Both the position numbers and the translations under genes were made by a program. Below are positions 15,279 to 22,593 of a DNA stretch of 25,439 bases, piece after piece (position 1 is the first letter of the stretch; every line of letters starts with the position of its first letter). Source of the stretch: a virus; the IMG/VR virus record IMGVR_UViG_3300032084_000482, positions 1 through 25,439 of that record. One strand, 5' to 3'. Under the pieces are notes generated by a model. The model did not search any database and was not told where the DNA came from. It saw only the letters and a program-made list of their open reading frames with translations.

Positions 15279-15615
15279 TGGGTGTGCATTATTTAGAAAA
15301 CCAGAAAAAGAAATAATCGTTAAAACAGTGGAGGTAGAGAAACAAATACCAATACAGCAAAGTCCAAGGCCACTTAAATTAGGTAAAGTAACTTGGAAAG
15401 TTGTAACCTCACAAAATGTTGATGAATTAGTTAAGCAGTATGAAGAAAACAATGGGCCTGATTGGGTGTTCTATGTTATGGAAGTTGAGTCATTTGAAAG
15501 ACTTGCACTTAACATGGAAGATATAAAAAGATATATAAAACAACAAAAAGAAATAATCATATATTATGAAGAAGCGGTAAAACCAAAGGAAAAAACAAAT
15601 GGGAAAGTTCCATAA
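15220..15615 (+). CDS. Outer-membrane spanin lipoprotein (Rz1-like)
   Basis: A protein of up to 131 residues with a signal peptide (CLTILSLLLLLFSSGC) ending in a lipobox-type S-S-G-C, so the mature protein would be a lipoprotein. It overlaps the i-spanin gene by 59 bases in another frame. Several starts are possible (15220, 15223, 15232); AAAGGA at 15211-15216 favours the first two. After a proline-containing linker (KQIPIQQSPRPL) comes a conserved-looking domain (WKVVTSQNVDELVKQY; FERLALNMEDIKRYIKQQ) that I know from lysis lipoproteins of marine T4-like phages. It is longer than the lambda Rz1 protein. Together with the upstream gene it should disrupt the outer membrane at lysis. Confidence 0.75.
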   Translation: MMVLMRCLTILSLLLLLFSSGCALFRKPEKEIIVKTVEVEKQIPIQQSPRPLKLGKVTWKVVTSQNVDELVKQYEENNGPDWVFYVMEVESFERLALNMEDIKRYIKQQKEIIIYYEEAVKPKEKTNGKVP

Positions 15616-16072
15616 TTTATTAGATGCAAAATTTAATCCACCACGCAACTGGACTTTAGATACTGCACTTAAGTTTGATTCTGATACATTATCAGATAAT
15701 GATAGAGATATGCTTAAATATTGTGGTATACAAGTAACAAAGAAAAATGTAATTAGTGTTCCAAAAGGATATATTACAGACTTAGCATCTGTTCCTCGTT
15801 TTTGTTGGGCATTTATCGCACCATTTGATGTTGCAAGAGCAGCTGTTGTGCATGATATTTTATACGAAAAAATAAATACTGCATACAAAGATGGTAAAAT
15901 ATTCACAAAATATGATAGAGAAAAATATAGAAAAATTGCAGATGATGTTTTCAAAGAGGGAATGGAATCTGCTGAGCCAAAAGTTCCAAAATGGAAAATA
16001 TGGTCTGCTTATAATGCAGTAAGATTATTCGGGCGTTGGGCAATCAATAGTTCTGCACCAAGAAAAATCTAA
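15599..16072 (+). CDS. DUF1353 family protein
   Basis: A 157-residue protein with the DUF1353 signature: VPKGYITDLASVPR (about 54-67), then VARAAVVHDILYE (77-89), and a later R-x-x-A-D-D-V-F-x-x-G-M (about 105-121). The family is common in phages, frequently next to endolysin, holin or spanin genes, but has no proven activity; the conserved D, H and D residues suggest a metal-dependent hydrolase site. No signal peptide. It overlaps the o-spanin gene by 17 bases and shares TAATG with the next gene, which ties it to the lysis module. Confidence 0.85.
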   Translation: MGKFHNLLDAKFNPPRNWTLDTALKFDSDTLSDNDRDMLKYCGIQVTKKNVISVPKGYITDLASVPRFCWAFIAPFDVARAAVVHDILYEKINTAYKDGKIFTKYDREKYRKIADDVFKEGMESAEPKVPKWKIWSAYNAVRLFGRWAINSSAPRKI

Positions 16073-16317
16073 TGTTTTGGGTTGCATGGGCTACTAAAAG
16101 CATAGCTGGTAGTATACTAGGAAATGCAACTTCAAAGTGGTTTGAAAAAACTGCAATGGGTAGATGGTTTCATAAGAAGATGGAAAACATTTACAATTGG
16201 GCTGCAAATAGATATGGGTTTGAAGTTTTAAAATCTGAAGATAAGTGGAAAAAGAAATACCCTAATGTTGCAAAAAAGATGGAGGAGTTAGAGGAGAGAA
16301 TCAAAAAGTTAGAGTAG
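16072..16317 (+). CDS. Small conserved protein of the lysis module
   Basis: An 81-residue protein, W- and K-rich (FWVAWATKSIAGSILGN; KWFEKTAMGRWFHKKM), ending in a short coiled coil (KKMEELEERIKKLE). The first 25 residues are moderately hydrophobic and amphipathic, so membrane association is possible though no clean transmembrane helix is seen. It starts at TAATG within the DUF1353 stop. Similar small proteins occur near lysis genes in other marine T4-like phages. A holin-like or regulatory lysis function is possible but unproven. Confidence 0.65.
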   Translation: MFWVAWATKSIAGSILGNATSKWFEKTAMGRWFHKKMENIYNWAANRYGFEVLKSEDKWKKKYPNVAKKMEELEERIKKLE

Positions 16318-16372
16318 GTATAGTTATTGCATGTACTATTTACTTAACAATTTTTTGACACTAGGGGTAACA

Positions 16373-16795
16373 ATGGCACAATCAGATGTAAACACACAAA
16401 TAGAACTTGAACTTCTTAAAAAAGAAATCGCAGACATGAAGCAAATTCATGTTCGTCTTGATACTGCAATAGAGAAAATAACAGACTTTTCAAATTGTAT
16501 TAATCGTTTACTTGCAGTTCACGAAGAAAAAATTACACAGCAAGAAGAATCACAGCAAAGAAGTGTTCAAGAATTTACATCTGACATAAAAGAATTACAT
16601 TCTCGTATTACTACTAATACAAAAGAATTAACTGCACTTATGACACAGCAGCACAAAGAACAAAAAGATGTAATAGATAGACTTAAAGATGAAGTATCTA
16701 GTCGTGTGGGTGTGCTAGAAAAGTGGAGATGGATTATCATTGGTGGCTCTATCGTTTTAGGTTTTATCATACAAAAACTTCCAGTCTGGGGTTGA
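16373..16795 (+). CDS. XhlA-like coiled-coil protein with C-terminal membrane anchor
   Basis: A 140-residue protein. I placed the start at ATG 16373, which follows AGGGGTAAC; the longer in-frame form lacks a ribosome site. Residues about 10-110 form a long coiled coil (ELELLKKEIADMKQIHVRLD; SDIKELHSRITTNTKELTAL). A single C-terminal membrane helix follows (WRWIIIGGSIVLGFIIQK, about 118-135). This layout, with an L-E-K-W-x-W before the anchor, resembles XhlA/haemolysin-type proteins that act with holins in host lysis. It is the last gene of the lysis module; its stop overlaps the -35 box of the next promoter. A tail or membrane-sensing role cannot be excluded. Confidence 0.65.
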   Translation: MAQSDVNTQIELELLKKEIADMKQIHVRLDTAIEKITDFSNCINRLLAVHEEKITQQEESQQRSVQEFTSDIKELHSRITTNTKELTALMTQQHKEQKDVIDRLKDEVSSRVGVLEKWRWIIIGGSIVLGFIIQKLPVWG

Positions 16796-16820
16796 CTAAT
16801 AGTATACATTAGTGTATGAT
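16792..16820 (+). promoter_or_regulatory. Strong sigma70-type promoter for the replication genes
   Basis: TTGACT at 16792-16797, a 17-base spacer, and TATGAT at 16815-16820, only one base away from consensus at each box. The -35 overlaps the stop codon of the preceding gene. Transcription should begin near 16826-16828, right before the primase ATG at 16829. An inverted repeat GTGTA (16812-16816)/TACAC (16823-16827) flanks the -10 box and could be an operator. Confidence 0.75.
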
Positions 16821-16828
16821 ATTACACA

Positions 16829-17842
16829 ATGTATATTCAACAAAAATACCTATCAATAGTATCTTCCCAACTTTCTCAATTTAAAAAGAAAGGGGATTTC
16901 CTATATAACTTTCGTTGCCCATATTGTGGTGATTCACAGAAATCACAAACAAAGGCTCGTGGGTTTATCTTTCGTAAAGACATGGATTTAATATATAAGT
17001 GTCATAACTGTGGAAAAGGTGCGAGTTTTACAAATTTTTTAAAACATGTAGACTCAAAGATTCATAATGACTATATAATGGAACGATACAAGAAGGTTGA
17101 AAATGTATCTGAAGTTGAAGTCAGAAAATCTAAAATTACTCAAGGAGAAACCCCACTTAAACAACTCAAACGAATATCTCAACTAGAATGGACTCATGTT
17201 GTAAAGAAATTTGTTCAAAAAAGAAAAATACCATCAAAGTTTCATTATGAATTGTACTTTGCACCAAAATTTTATGAATGGGTTAACACAATCATACCGA
17301 ACAAATTCTCCAGTTTACAAAACGATCACCCAAGATTAGTAATACCATTCTTTGATGAAAAAGGTAAGATGTTTGCGTTACAAGGTAGGTCATTCGGTAA
17401 TGAAACTCCTAAGTATATAACTATTATTCTTGATTCAACAAAAAACAAAATTTATGGTTTAAACAGAGTTAAAAAAGACAAACCACTATATGCAGTAGAA
17501 GGCCCAATTGATAGTTTGTTTTTAGATAACTGTGTGGCTGTTGCTGGTGCAGAGTTTACAAGTTTGCCACTTAATACTATAATTATTTTTGATAATGACA
17601 GAAGAAACAAAGAAGTATTAAAACAAATTGAAAAAACAATAAACAGAGGCTATAGTGTTGTTCTTTGGCCTAATGATGTCAAACAAAAAGACATTAATGA
17701 TATGGTCTTGTCAGGAATGACAAGGGGTGATATTTATAAAATAATTAAAGAGAACACTTTTAGCGGTGTTCACGCAAAAACAAGATTTGTATTTTGGAAG
17801 AAAGTAGAAACAAATGAAAAAATATTTAGGAATAAAAATTAA
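16829..17842 (+). CDS. T4 gp61-type DNA primase
   Basis: A 337-residue primase that would synthesise RNA primers for lagging-strand replication together with a gp41-type helicase, not in this window. The N-terminal zinc ribbon has C30-P-Y-C33 and C58-H-N-C61 and the family phrase RCPYCGDSQKSQTKARGF. A toprim-type core follows: YAVEGPIDSL with E224, then IIIFDNDRR with D255 and D257, and the final QKDINDMV. The start at MYIQQKYL matches the extent of related primases, and no ribosome-binding site precedes it, so translation may be leaderless from the adjacent promoter. Its last 29 bases overlap the nrdA gene. Its length and motifs are complete. Confidence 0.9.
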   Translation: MYIQQKYLSIVSSQLSQFKKKGDFLYNFRCPYCGDSQKSQTKARGFIFRKDMDLIYKCHNCGKGASFTNFLKHVDSKIHNDYIMERYKKVENVSEVEVRKSKITQGETPLKQLKRISQLEWTHVVKKFVQKRKIPSKFHYELYFAPKFYEWVNTIIPNKFSSLQNDHPRLVIPFFDEKGKMFALQGRSFGNETPKYITIILDSTKNKIYGLNRVKKDKPLYAVEGPIDSLFLDNCVAVAGAEFTSLPLNTIIIFDNDRRNKEVLKQIEKTINRGYSVVLWPNDVKQKDINDMVLSGMTRGDIYKIIKENTFSGVHAKTRFVFWKKVETNEKIFRNKN

Positions 17843-19574
17843 TGAAGATCGTGATAAACTTCTTTCAGAACAAGCCCAAAAATTATTAAAAGATTATTAT
17901 TGCAGAGGTGATGAAACTTCACCACAGATGGCATTTGCTAGAGCTGCTTATGCTTATTCTTTTGATGATAAAGGACTTGCTCAAAGAATTTATGACTACG
18001 CATCACAAGGGTGGTTTATGTATTCATCACCAGTTTTATCAAACGCACCTTTACCTAAAGAAAAAGTAAAGGCATTACCAATATCATGTTTTCTTGCATA
18101 TGTTCCTGATTCATTAGATGGATTGATTGACCACACTTCTGAATTGAGATGGTTAGCAGTTAAAGGTGGTGGTGTTGGTGGACACTGGAGTGCAGTTCGT
18201 TCAGTATCTGATATTGCCCCTGGCCCTATTCCATTTTTACACACAGTAGATGCAGACATGACTGCGTATCGTCAAGGTAAAACTCGTAAAGGTTCTTATG
18301 CAGCTTACTTAGACATATCGCACCCAGACATCATTGAGTTTTTATCTATTCGTATACCAACAGGTGATGTTGGAAGAAAGTGCTTAAATCTACATCACGC
18401 AGTTAATATTACAGATGACTTTATGAAAGCTGTTAGAGATGATACAGATTGGAATCTACTTGACCCCAATGATAAGTCTGTTAGAGAAACACTGAAAGCT
18501 CGTAAGATATGGGAAACAATATTAGAAACAAGATTTAGAACTGGTGAGCCTTATCTTAATTTTATTGATACTGCAAATCGTTATTTACCAGAATCAATGA
18601 AAGAAAAAGGACTTAAAATTCATGGCTCAAATTTATGTAATGAAATACATTTACCTACAAACGAAGAAAGAACAGCAGTTTGTTGCTTATCATCACTTAA
18701 TTTAGAAAAGTATGATGAATGGAAAGATACACGAATTGTGCAAGACTTAATTCGTTTCTTGGATAATGTGTTACAATTTTTTATTGGACACGCACCAGAC
18801 ACAGTAAAGCGTGCAAAATACTCTGCAATACAAGAAAGAAGTCTTGGATTGGGTGCAATGGGTTTACACTCTTACTACCAAAAACATCGTATTGCGTTTG
18901 ATTCTGATGCAGCTGCAATTTTAAACACAGAAATATTTGCAAAGATTAAAAGAGATGCAGTAGAAGAAACAGAGATACTTGCAAAAGAGCGTGGTGAAGC
19001 ACCAGATATGAAAGGAACTGGTAGAAGAAATGCACATTTACTTGCTATTGCTCCAAATGCAAATAGTTCAATGATTGTAAGTTGTTCTCCATCAATTGAG
19101 CCACACAAAGCAAACGCATACACGCATAGAACAAGAGCTGGTTCACATTTAATTAAGAACAAGTACCTTGAAGAAGAATTAATTAAAGTCAACATGAATA
19201 CACCAGAAGTTTGGACTTCAATTATTACAAATGGTGGCTCTGTTCAGCAATTAGAATTTTTAGATAATGAAGTTAAAGAAGTATTTAAAACTGCTATAGA
19301 AATTAATCAGAAAGTTTTAGTAGAGCAAGGTGGAGATAGACAGAAGTTTTTATGTCAAGGACAATCACTTAATCTTTTCTTTCCAGCTGGTGCAACAAAA
19401 AGTTATTTACATAAAGTTCACATGAGAGCATGGGAAACAGAGTGCAAGGGATTATATTATTTAAGAACTGAAACATCTCAGCGTGCCGAGAATGTTGCAG
19501 AAAAAGTAGAGTTAGATAAATTAGTAGATTATAAAAACACAGAAGAAGATGACTGTGTTGCTTGTCAAGGATAG
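17814..19574 (+). CDS. nrdA: Class I ribonucleotide reductase large subunit, short form
   Basis: A 586-residue catalytic subunit that reduces ribonucleotides to deoxyribonucleotides for phage DNA synthesis. Key residues are present: redox cysteine C92 (PISCFL), radical cysteine C275 in S-N-L-C-N-E with N273 and E277, partner cysteine C290/C291, radical-transfer pair Y548-Y549 (GLYYLRT), and C-terminal shuttle cysteines C581-V-A-C584. It is much shorter than bacterial NrdA (about 760) and has no N-terminal ATP-cone, so dATP feedback inhibition through that domain should be absent. It overlaps primase by 29 bases and is directly followed by the small subunit. Function is clear. Confidence 0.95.
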   Translation: MKKYLGIKINEDRDKLLSEQAQKLLKDYYCRGDETSPQMAFARAAYAYSFDDKGLAQRIYDYASQGWFMYSSPVLSNAPLPKEKVKALPISCFLAYVPDSLDGLIDHTSELRWLAVKGGGVGGHWSAVRSVSDIAPGPIPFLHTVDADMTAYRQGKTRKGSYAAYLDISHPDIIEFLSIRIPTGDVGRKCLNLHHAVNITDDFMKAVRDDTDWNLLDPNDKSVRETLKARKIWETILETRFRTGEPYLNFIDTANRYLPESMKEKGLKIHGSNLCNEIHLPTNEERTAVCCLSSLNLEKYDEWKDTRIVQDLIRFLDNVLQFFIGHAPDTVKRAKYSAIQERSLGLGAMGLHSYYQKHRIAFDSDAAAILNTEIFAKIKRDAVEETEILAKERGEAPDMKGTGRRNAHLLAIAPNANSSMIVSCSPSIEPHKANAYTHRTRAGSHLIKNKYLEEELIKVNMNTPEVWTSIITNGGSVQQLEFLDNEVKEVFKTAIEINQKVLVEQGGDRQKFLCQGQSLNLFFPAGATKSYLHKVHMRAWETECKGLYYLRTETSQRAENVAEKVELDKLVDYKNTEEDDCVACQG

Positions 19575-19582
19575 GGGAAAAA

Positions 19583-20821
19583 ATGGAAGTACAAATTTAT
19601 ACAAAAACAGATTGCCCATTTTGTGTAGAAGCAAAAAAATGGTTTAACGAACACATTATAGATTACAATGAGCATTGTATGGACGATGAAGAAGAACGCC
19701 TTGCGTTTTATCAAAGAATTAATAATGTGCAAGAACAATTAGGTGCAAAAGAAAAAGTTGGAAGTGTTCCACAAATTTTTATTGATGGAGAAAGAGTTGG
19801 TGGATATAACGAATTAATTAAACAGCAAGAAAAAATTCTTAAAAAAAGAGGCGGTGGACTTTTTCAAACATCACAAACCTATAAACCATTTTACTATCCA
19901 TTTGCAGTAGAACTAACAACAAGACATGAGAAAGCTCATTGGATTGAAGATGAGATTGATTTATCAGAAGATGTAACTGATTGGAAAAGTAATAAAATGA
20001 CTGAAGTAGAAAAAGATTATATAACAAATATTCTAAGATTATTTACACAGTCAGATGTTGCAGTTGGGCAAAACTATTACGATCAGTTTATTCCTAAATT
20101 TAAAAATAATGAAGTTCGTAATATGATGGGCTCATTCGCATCAAGAGAAGGTGTTCATCAAAGAGCATATGCACTTTTAAATGACACTCTTGGTTTACCA
20201 GATGAGGAGTATCACGCATTTTTAGAATACAAAGAAATGGCAGACAAAATTGAATATATGCAAAAGTCAGATGTAACAACTCATAGAGGACTCGCACTTG
20301 CACTTGCAAAATCTGTATTTAATGAGGGTGTAGCTTTATTTGCATCGTTTGTGATGTTACTTAACTTTCAAAGATATGGAAAGATGAAAGGAATGGGTAA
20401 AGTTGTAGAATGGTCTATTCGTGATGAATCTATGCATGTTGAGGGTAATTCTAAACTGTTTAGAACATTTTGCTCAGAGCACCCTAAACTTATCAATGAT
20501 GATTTCAAATTAGAGATATATCAGATGGCTCGTGATGTTGTTAAGCTTGAAGATAAGTTTATTGACCTTGCATATAAAATGGGTAACATTGAAGGCCTTG
20601 AATCTGAGGAAGTTAAAAAATATATTAGATATATAACGGACAGAAGATTGCTTCAATTAGGTTTAAAAACTAACTTTAAGGTAAAAGAGAATCCTTTGCC
20701 ATGGCTAGAATGGGTATTGAATGGTGCAGATCATACTAATTTCTTTGAGAATCGTGTAACAGAATATGAAGTTGCTGGTTTAACTGGAAGTTGGGAAGAT
20801 GCGTATCAAAGGATGCAATGA
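19583..20821 (+). CDS. nrdB: Glutaredoxin-NrdB fusion, ribonucleotide reductase small subunit
   Basis: A 412-residue fusion. Residues 1-85 are a glutaredoxin with C11-P-F-C14, the cis-proline loop GSVPQIFI and the GGY signature. Residues about 100-412 are the radical-generating small subunit with the metal ligands: the W-I-E-D-E-I-D-L-S-E-D region (D130), E189-G-V-H192, E248 (FNEGV), E282-S-M-H285, and the radical tyrosine position Y196, four residues after H192. The glutaredoxin would re-reduce the NrdA C-terminal cysteines directly. Glutaredoxin-fused NrdB proteins are known elsewhere in bacteria (for example Facklamia). The start at 19583 follows AGGGG; a slightly longer in-frame form from 19562 lacks support. 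The metal content cannot be told. Confidence 0.93.
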   Translation: MEVQIYTKTDCPFCVEAKKWFNEHIIDYNEHCMDDEEERLAFYQRINNVQEQLGAKEKVGSVPQIFIDGERVGGYNELIKQQEKILKKRGGGLFQTSQTYKPFYYPFAVELTTRHEKAHWIEDEIDLSEDVTDWKSNKMTEVEKDYITNILRLFTQSDVAVGQNYYDQFIPKFKNNEVRNMMGSFASREGVHQRAYALLNDTLGLPDEEYHAFLEYKEMADKIEYMQKSDVTTHRGLALALAKSVFNEGVALFASFVMLLNFQRYGKMKGMGKVVEWSIRDESMHVEGNSKLFRTFCSEHPKLINDDFKLEIYQMARDVVKLEDKFIDLAYKMGNIEGLESEEVKKYIRYITDRRLLQLGLKTNFKVKENPLPWLEWVLNGADHTNFFENRVTEYEVAGLTGSWEDAYQRMQ

Positions 20822-20973
20822 AAATAATATTTTATTGCTCACATTGTGAGGCAGATTATATTATTAAGCATGATTTAGAAGAACCATATATAATACAATA
20901 TTGTCCGTTTTGTGGCGAACAGATTGATGAAGAAAATACTGATGAGATAGAAGATGAAGACCCAATCAGCTAA
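20818..20973 (+). CDS. Small zinc-ribbon protein
   Basis: A 51-residue protein. The start at 20818 overlaps the nrdB stop (ATGA), a better choice than a longer upstream form. It has C-S-H-C (7-10) and C-P-F-C (29-32) as two zinc knuckles, followed by a strongly acidic tail (DEENTDEIEDED). Such small zinc ribbons occur widely in phage replication regions; possible roles are binding nucleic acid or a host protein, including RNA polymerase. Its last bases overlap the nuclease gene start. Function unknown. Confidence 0.7.
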   Translation: MKIIFYCSHCEADYIIKHDLEEPYIIQYCPFCGEQIDEENTDEIEDEDPIS

Positions 20974-21295
20974 AGCAAAAGGTCGTAGATTACAGCAATG
21001 GTTTCGTGATTTATTGATAGAAAAGTTAAATATTCACCCAGAGGATATTGAAAGTCGCTCAATGGGAGCTGGTGGTGAGGATTTAATTATGGCTAGAGCT
21101 GCAAGAGAAAAATTCCCATATTCAGTAGAATGTAAAAATCAAGAGAAAATTAATGTATGGGAATCTTACAATCAAGCACAACAAAATTCAAAAGACCATG
21201 AGCCAGTAGTTATTCTCAAAAGGAACAATTCAAAGCCACTTGCACTTGTAGATGCAGAATATTTTGTAAAATTACATGATTCTGTATCTAAGTAG
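20954..21295 (+). CDS. PD-(D/E)XK nuclease, possible Holliday-junction-type resolvase
   Basis: A 113-residue nuclease. The sequence shows AKGRRLQQWFRDLL, then SRSMGAGGEDLIM with the catalytic D, VECKNQE as the E-x-K strand, and WESYNQAQQ with the following conserved Q, together the PD-(D/E)XK pattern of small phage nucleases. These cut branched or nicked DNA, fitting a role in recombination or DNA processing beside the replication genes. It overlaps the zinc-ribbon gene by 20 bases and is the last gene before the promoter at 21330. The nuclease class is fairly sure; substrate specificity is inferred. Confidence 0.8.
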   Translation: MKTQSAKAKGRRLQQWFRDLLIEKLNIHPEDIESRSMGAGGEDLIMARAAREKFPYSVECKNQEKINVWESYNQAQQNSKDHEPVVILKRNNSKPLALVDAEYFVKLHDSVSK

Positions 21296-21329
21296 TTGAT
21301 TTTAAAAGAATCTTTTTTTGTACAATCTA

Positions 21330-21358
21330 TTGACAAATGACAATTGTTTTGATAACAT
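21330..21358 (+). promoter_or_regulatory. Sigma70-type promoter for the small-gene cluster
   Basis: A perfect TTGACA at 21330-21335, 17 bases, then TAACAT at 21353-21358. A TGACAA direct repeat (21331 and 21338) overlaps the -35. An AT-rich weak hairpin followed by a T-run at about 21303-21319 may end the replication transcript just upstream. It serves the gene starting at 21393. Confidence 0.6.
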
Positions 21359-21392
21359 ATAGTTAATGGTTAACAATTTGAAAGGAAATGAT

Positions 21393-21611
21393 ATGTTTGA
21401 TTTAGGGAACTACGAGTCAAATACCACAGAAAGATCTTTATTTAAGGGTATTCCAATTGATTACCTAGATTATATAAAGTCTTGCCTTGCAAAATCAACT
21501 GCAATAACTGGTAGGAAGTATAGAATCCGTTTTAGAGGCCCTAGATATGACGCATTTGCATCAAATTGTTTAAAGAGAGATGCAAAAACATTTGCAATTT
21601 ATAGAAAATAA
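21393..21611 (+). CDS. Small phage protein, unknown
   Basis: A 72-residue protein. I chose ATG 21393, which follows AAAGGA at good spacing; an in-frame ATG at 21366 has no such site. The sequence MFDLGNYESNTTERSLF continues to a basic C-terminal half (TGRKYRIRFRGPRYD, DAKTFAIYRK) that may bind nucleic acid or another acidic partner. It is the first gene behind a sigma70-type promoter, so probably expressed early. No known domain recognised. Confidence 0.65.
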   Translation: MFDLGNYESNTTERSLFKGIPIDYLDYIKSCLAKSTAITGRKYRIRFRGPRYDAFASNCLKRDAKTFAIYRK

Positions 21612-21625
21612 CATAAGGAGATTAT

Positions 21626-21835
21626 ATGGGTGCATTTTCAGATATGGACATTGAGTTACAGAATTGTGAAACAAGTGCTGAAGCTCATACTTTGATACAA
21701 AGTTGGGGTATAGAAAGAAGAAGTGATTTCTATTCTAAATGTTTTCAACATTGGTATAAATCTAAGTATGATTTTAAAGATTTGTCATCAGAACCTAAAG
21801 ACAGACATTTTGAATCATTGAGAGGTAACATTTAA
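21626..21835 (+). CDS. Small phage protein, unknown
   Basis: A 69-residue protein with a strong AAGGAG site and two cysteines (C13 and C39). It is W-, H- and E-containing (SAEAHTLIQSWGIERRSDFY; QHWYKSKYDFKDL) and mainly helical. No signal peptide, membrane segment or known motif. It shares TAATG with the next gene, so it is in an operon with the membrane protein downstream. Function unknown. Confidence 0.65.
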   Translation: MGAFSDMDIELQNCETSAEAHTLIQSWGIERRSDFYSKCFQHWYKSKYDFKDLSSEPKDRHFESLRGNI

Positions 21836-22053
21836 TGAGTCCAATAGAATTAACACTATTTACCCTTTTATGCACATTTTGTGCGTATCTTTGGGGTAGA
21901 TATGAAAATAGAATCTCAAGTGAGAAAATATCAGAGGCAACAATAGATATTCTTATTAAAGAGGGTTATGTTCAAATTGATAAAGATAGAAACTTAATAA
22001 AGGTTAATGATGAAATGGTTGATAGCAATAGTTCTTTTGATAAGGACAGTTGA
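21835..22053 (+). CDS. Small membrane-anchored phage protein
   Basis: A 72-residue protein with an N-terminal membrane helix (IELTLFTLLCTFCAYLWG, about 4-21) and a cytoplasmic domain with EKISEATIDILIKEGYVQID. I recognise this layout (membrane anchor, then an I-x-x-L-x-x-x-G-Y segment) from other marine T4-like phages, though not with a function. The start overlaps the upstream stop (TAATG) and its end overlaps the next gene by 47 bases. Confidence 0.65.
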   Translation: MSPIELTLFTLLCTFCAYLWGRYENRISSEKISEATIDILIKEGYVQIDKDRNLIKVNDEMVDSNSSFDKDS

Positions 22054-22453
22054 TTTACAATCTTGTGAATATAAAAGTGATGATGAAATAATATTTCAAG
22101 GTAGTATTGAATCAGTAAGAATAGTTAAACAAACAGTTTTTCCATACATTGAAGATACGAGAAAATGTAGAATTAAGATAGATGCTCGTATTAAAAGAAA
22201 ATGGTATCCCTCATCTGGCGAATATGTATTTGGCCCAGATATGTCAGAAACAGAAGCTTGCTCTAAAGCAGAAAATCGTGCAAAATTAAGTATTATGCGA
22301 GAAGTGATACCTGAAACTCTTAAAAGTAAGAGAGAACTAAATTGTTCTAAAAAGGACTTGACAAAATCTAAAAGTTCATGTACAATTGCGTATATGGATG
22401 TCTTGATTCGTGGTCAGGGTAAACAAAAACTTAAAATGGAGATGTGCAAGTAA
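22007..22453 (+). CDS. Secreted phage protein, unknown
   Basis: A 148-residue protein with a likely Sec signal (MMKWLIAIVLLIRTVDLQSC). The residues before that cysteine are a poor lipobox because glutamine is at -2, so either periplasmic release or lipidation is possible. The mature part holds several cysteines and a segment (FGPDMSETEACSKAENRAKLS) found in envelope-associated proteins of similar phages. It overlaps the previous gene by 47 bases and shares TAATG with the next. It belongs to a cluster of envelope proteins (22007-23842) whose role is probably modification of the host envelope. Function unknown. Confidence 0.65.
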   Translation: MMKWLIAIVLLIRTVDLQSCEYKSDDEIIFQGSIESVRIVKQTVFPYIEDTRKCRIKIDARIKRKWYPSSGEYVFGPDMSETEACSKAENRAKLSIMREVIPETLKSKRELNCSKKDLTKSKSSCTIAYMDVLIRGQGKQKLKMEMCK

Positions 22454-22593
22454 TGATTAAATTTATTATGGGTATGGCAGTAGGTTTTCTACTATACGAT
22501 ATGGGGCCAGAGTTAAAAAGTTACATTATTAATTCTGGTAGTGTTGATGTTGCAATTGAAAAATTAGAGGATATTAAAAATGAAAGCAATTAG
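22453..22593 (+). CDS. Very small membrane protein
   Basis: A 46-residue open frame starting at the TAATG junction with the upstream gene. It has an N-terminal hydrophobic helix (MIKFIMGMAVGFLLYDM) and a polar helix ending in VAIEKLEDIKNESN. It overlaps the next lipoprotein gene by 14 bases in another frame. The TAATG coupling and dense packing support translation. Function unknown. Confidence 0.55.
   Translation: MIKFIMGMAVGFLLYDMGPELKSYIINSGSVDVAIEKLEDIKNESN

Noticed and set aside
15490-15954. Minus-strand frame of 154 codons
   Set aside because: Covers the junction of the o-spanin and DUF1353 genes, both clearly coding on the plus strand.
16354-16359. TTGACA before the XhlA-like gene
   Set aside because: No -10 box lies at the right distance, and a start site would fall inside the gene.
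21296-21365. Possible small RNA gene or origin in the intergenic gap
   Set aside because: Only a weak AT-rich hairpin and a promoter are visible; no repeat array or conserved structure.
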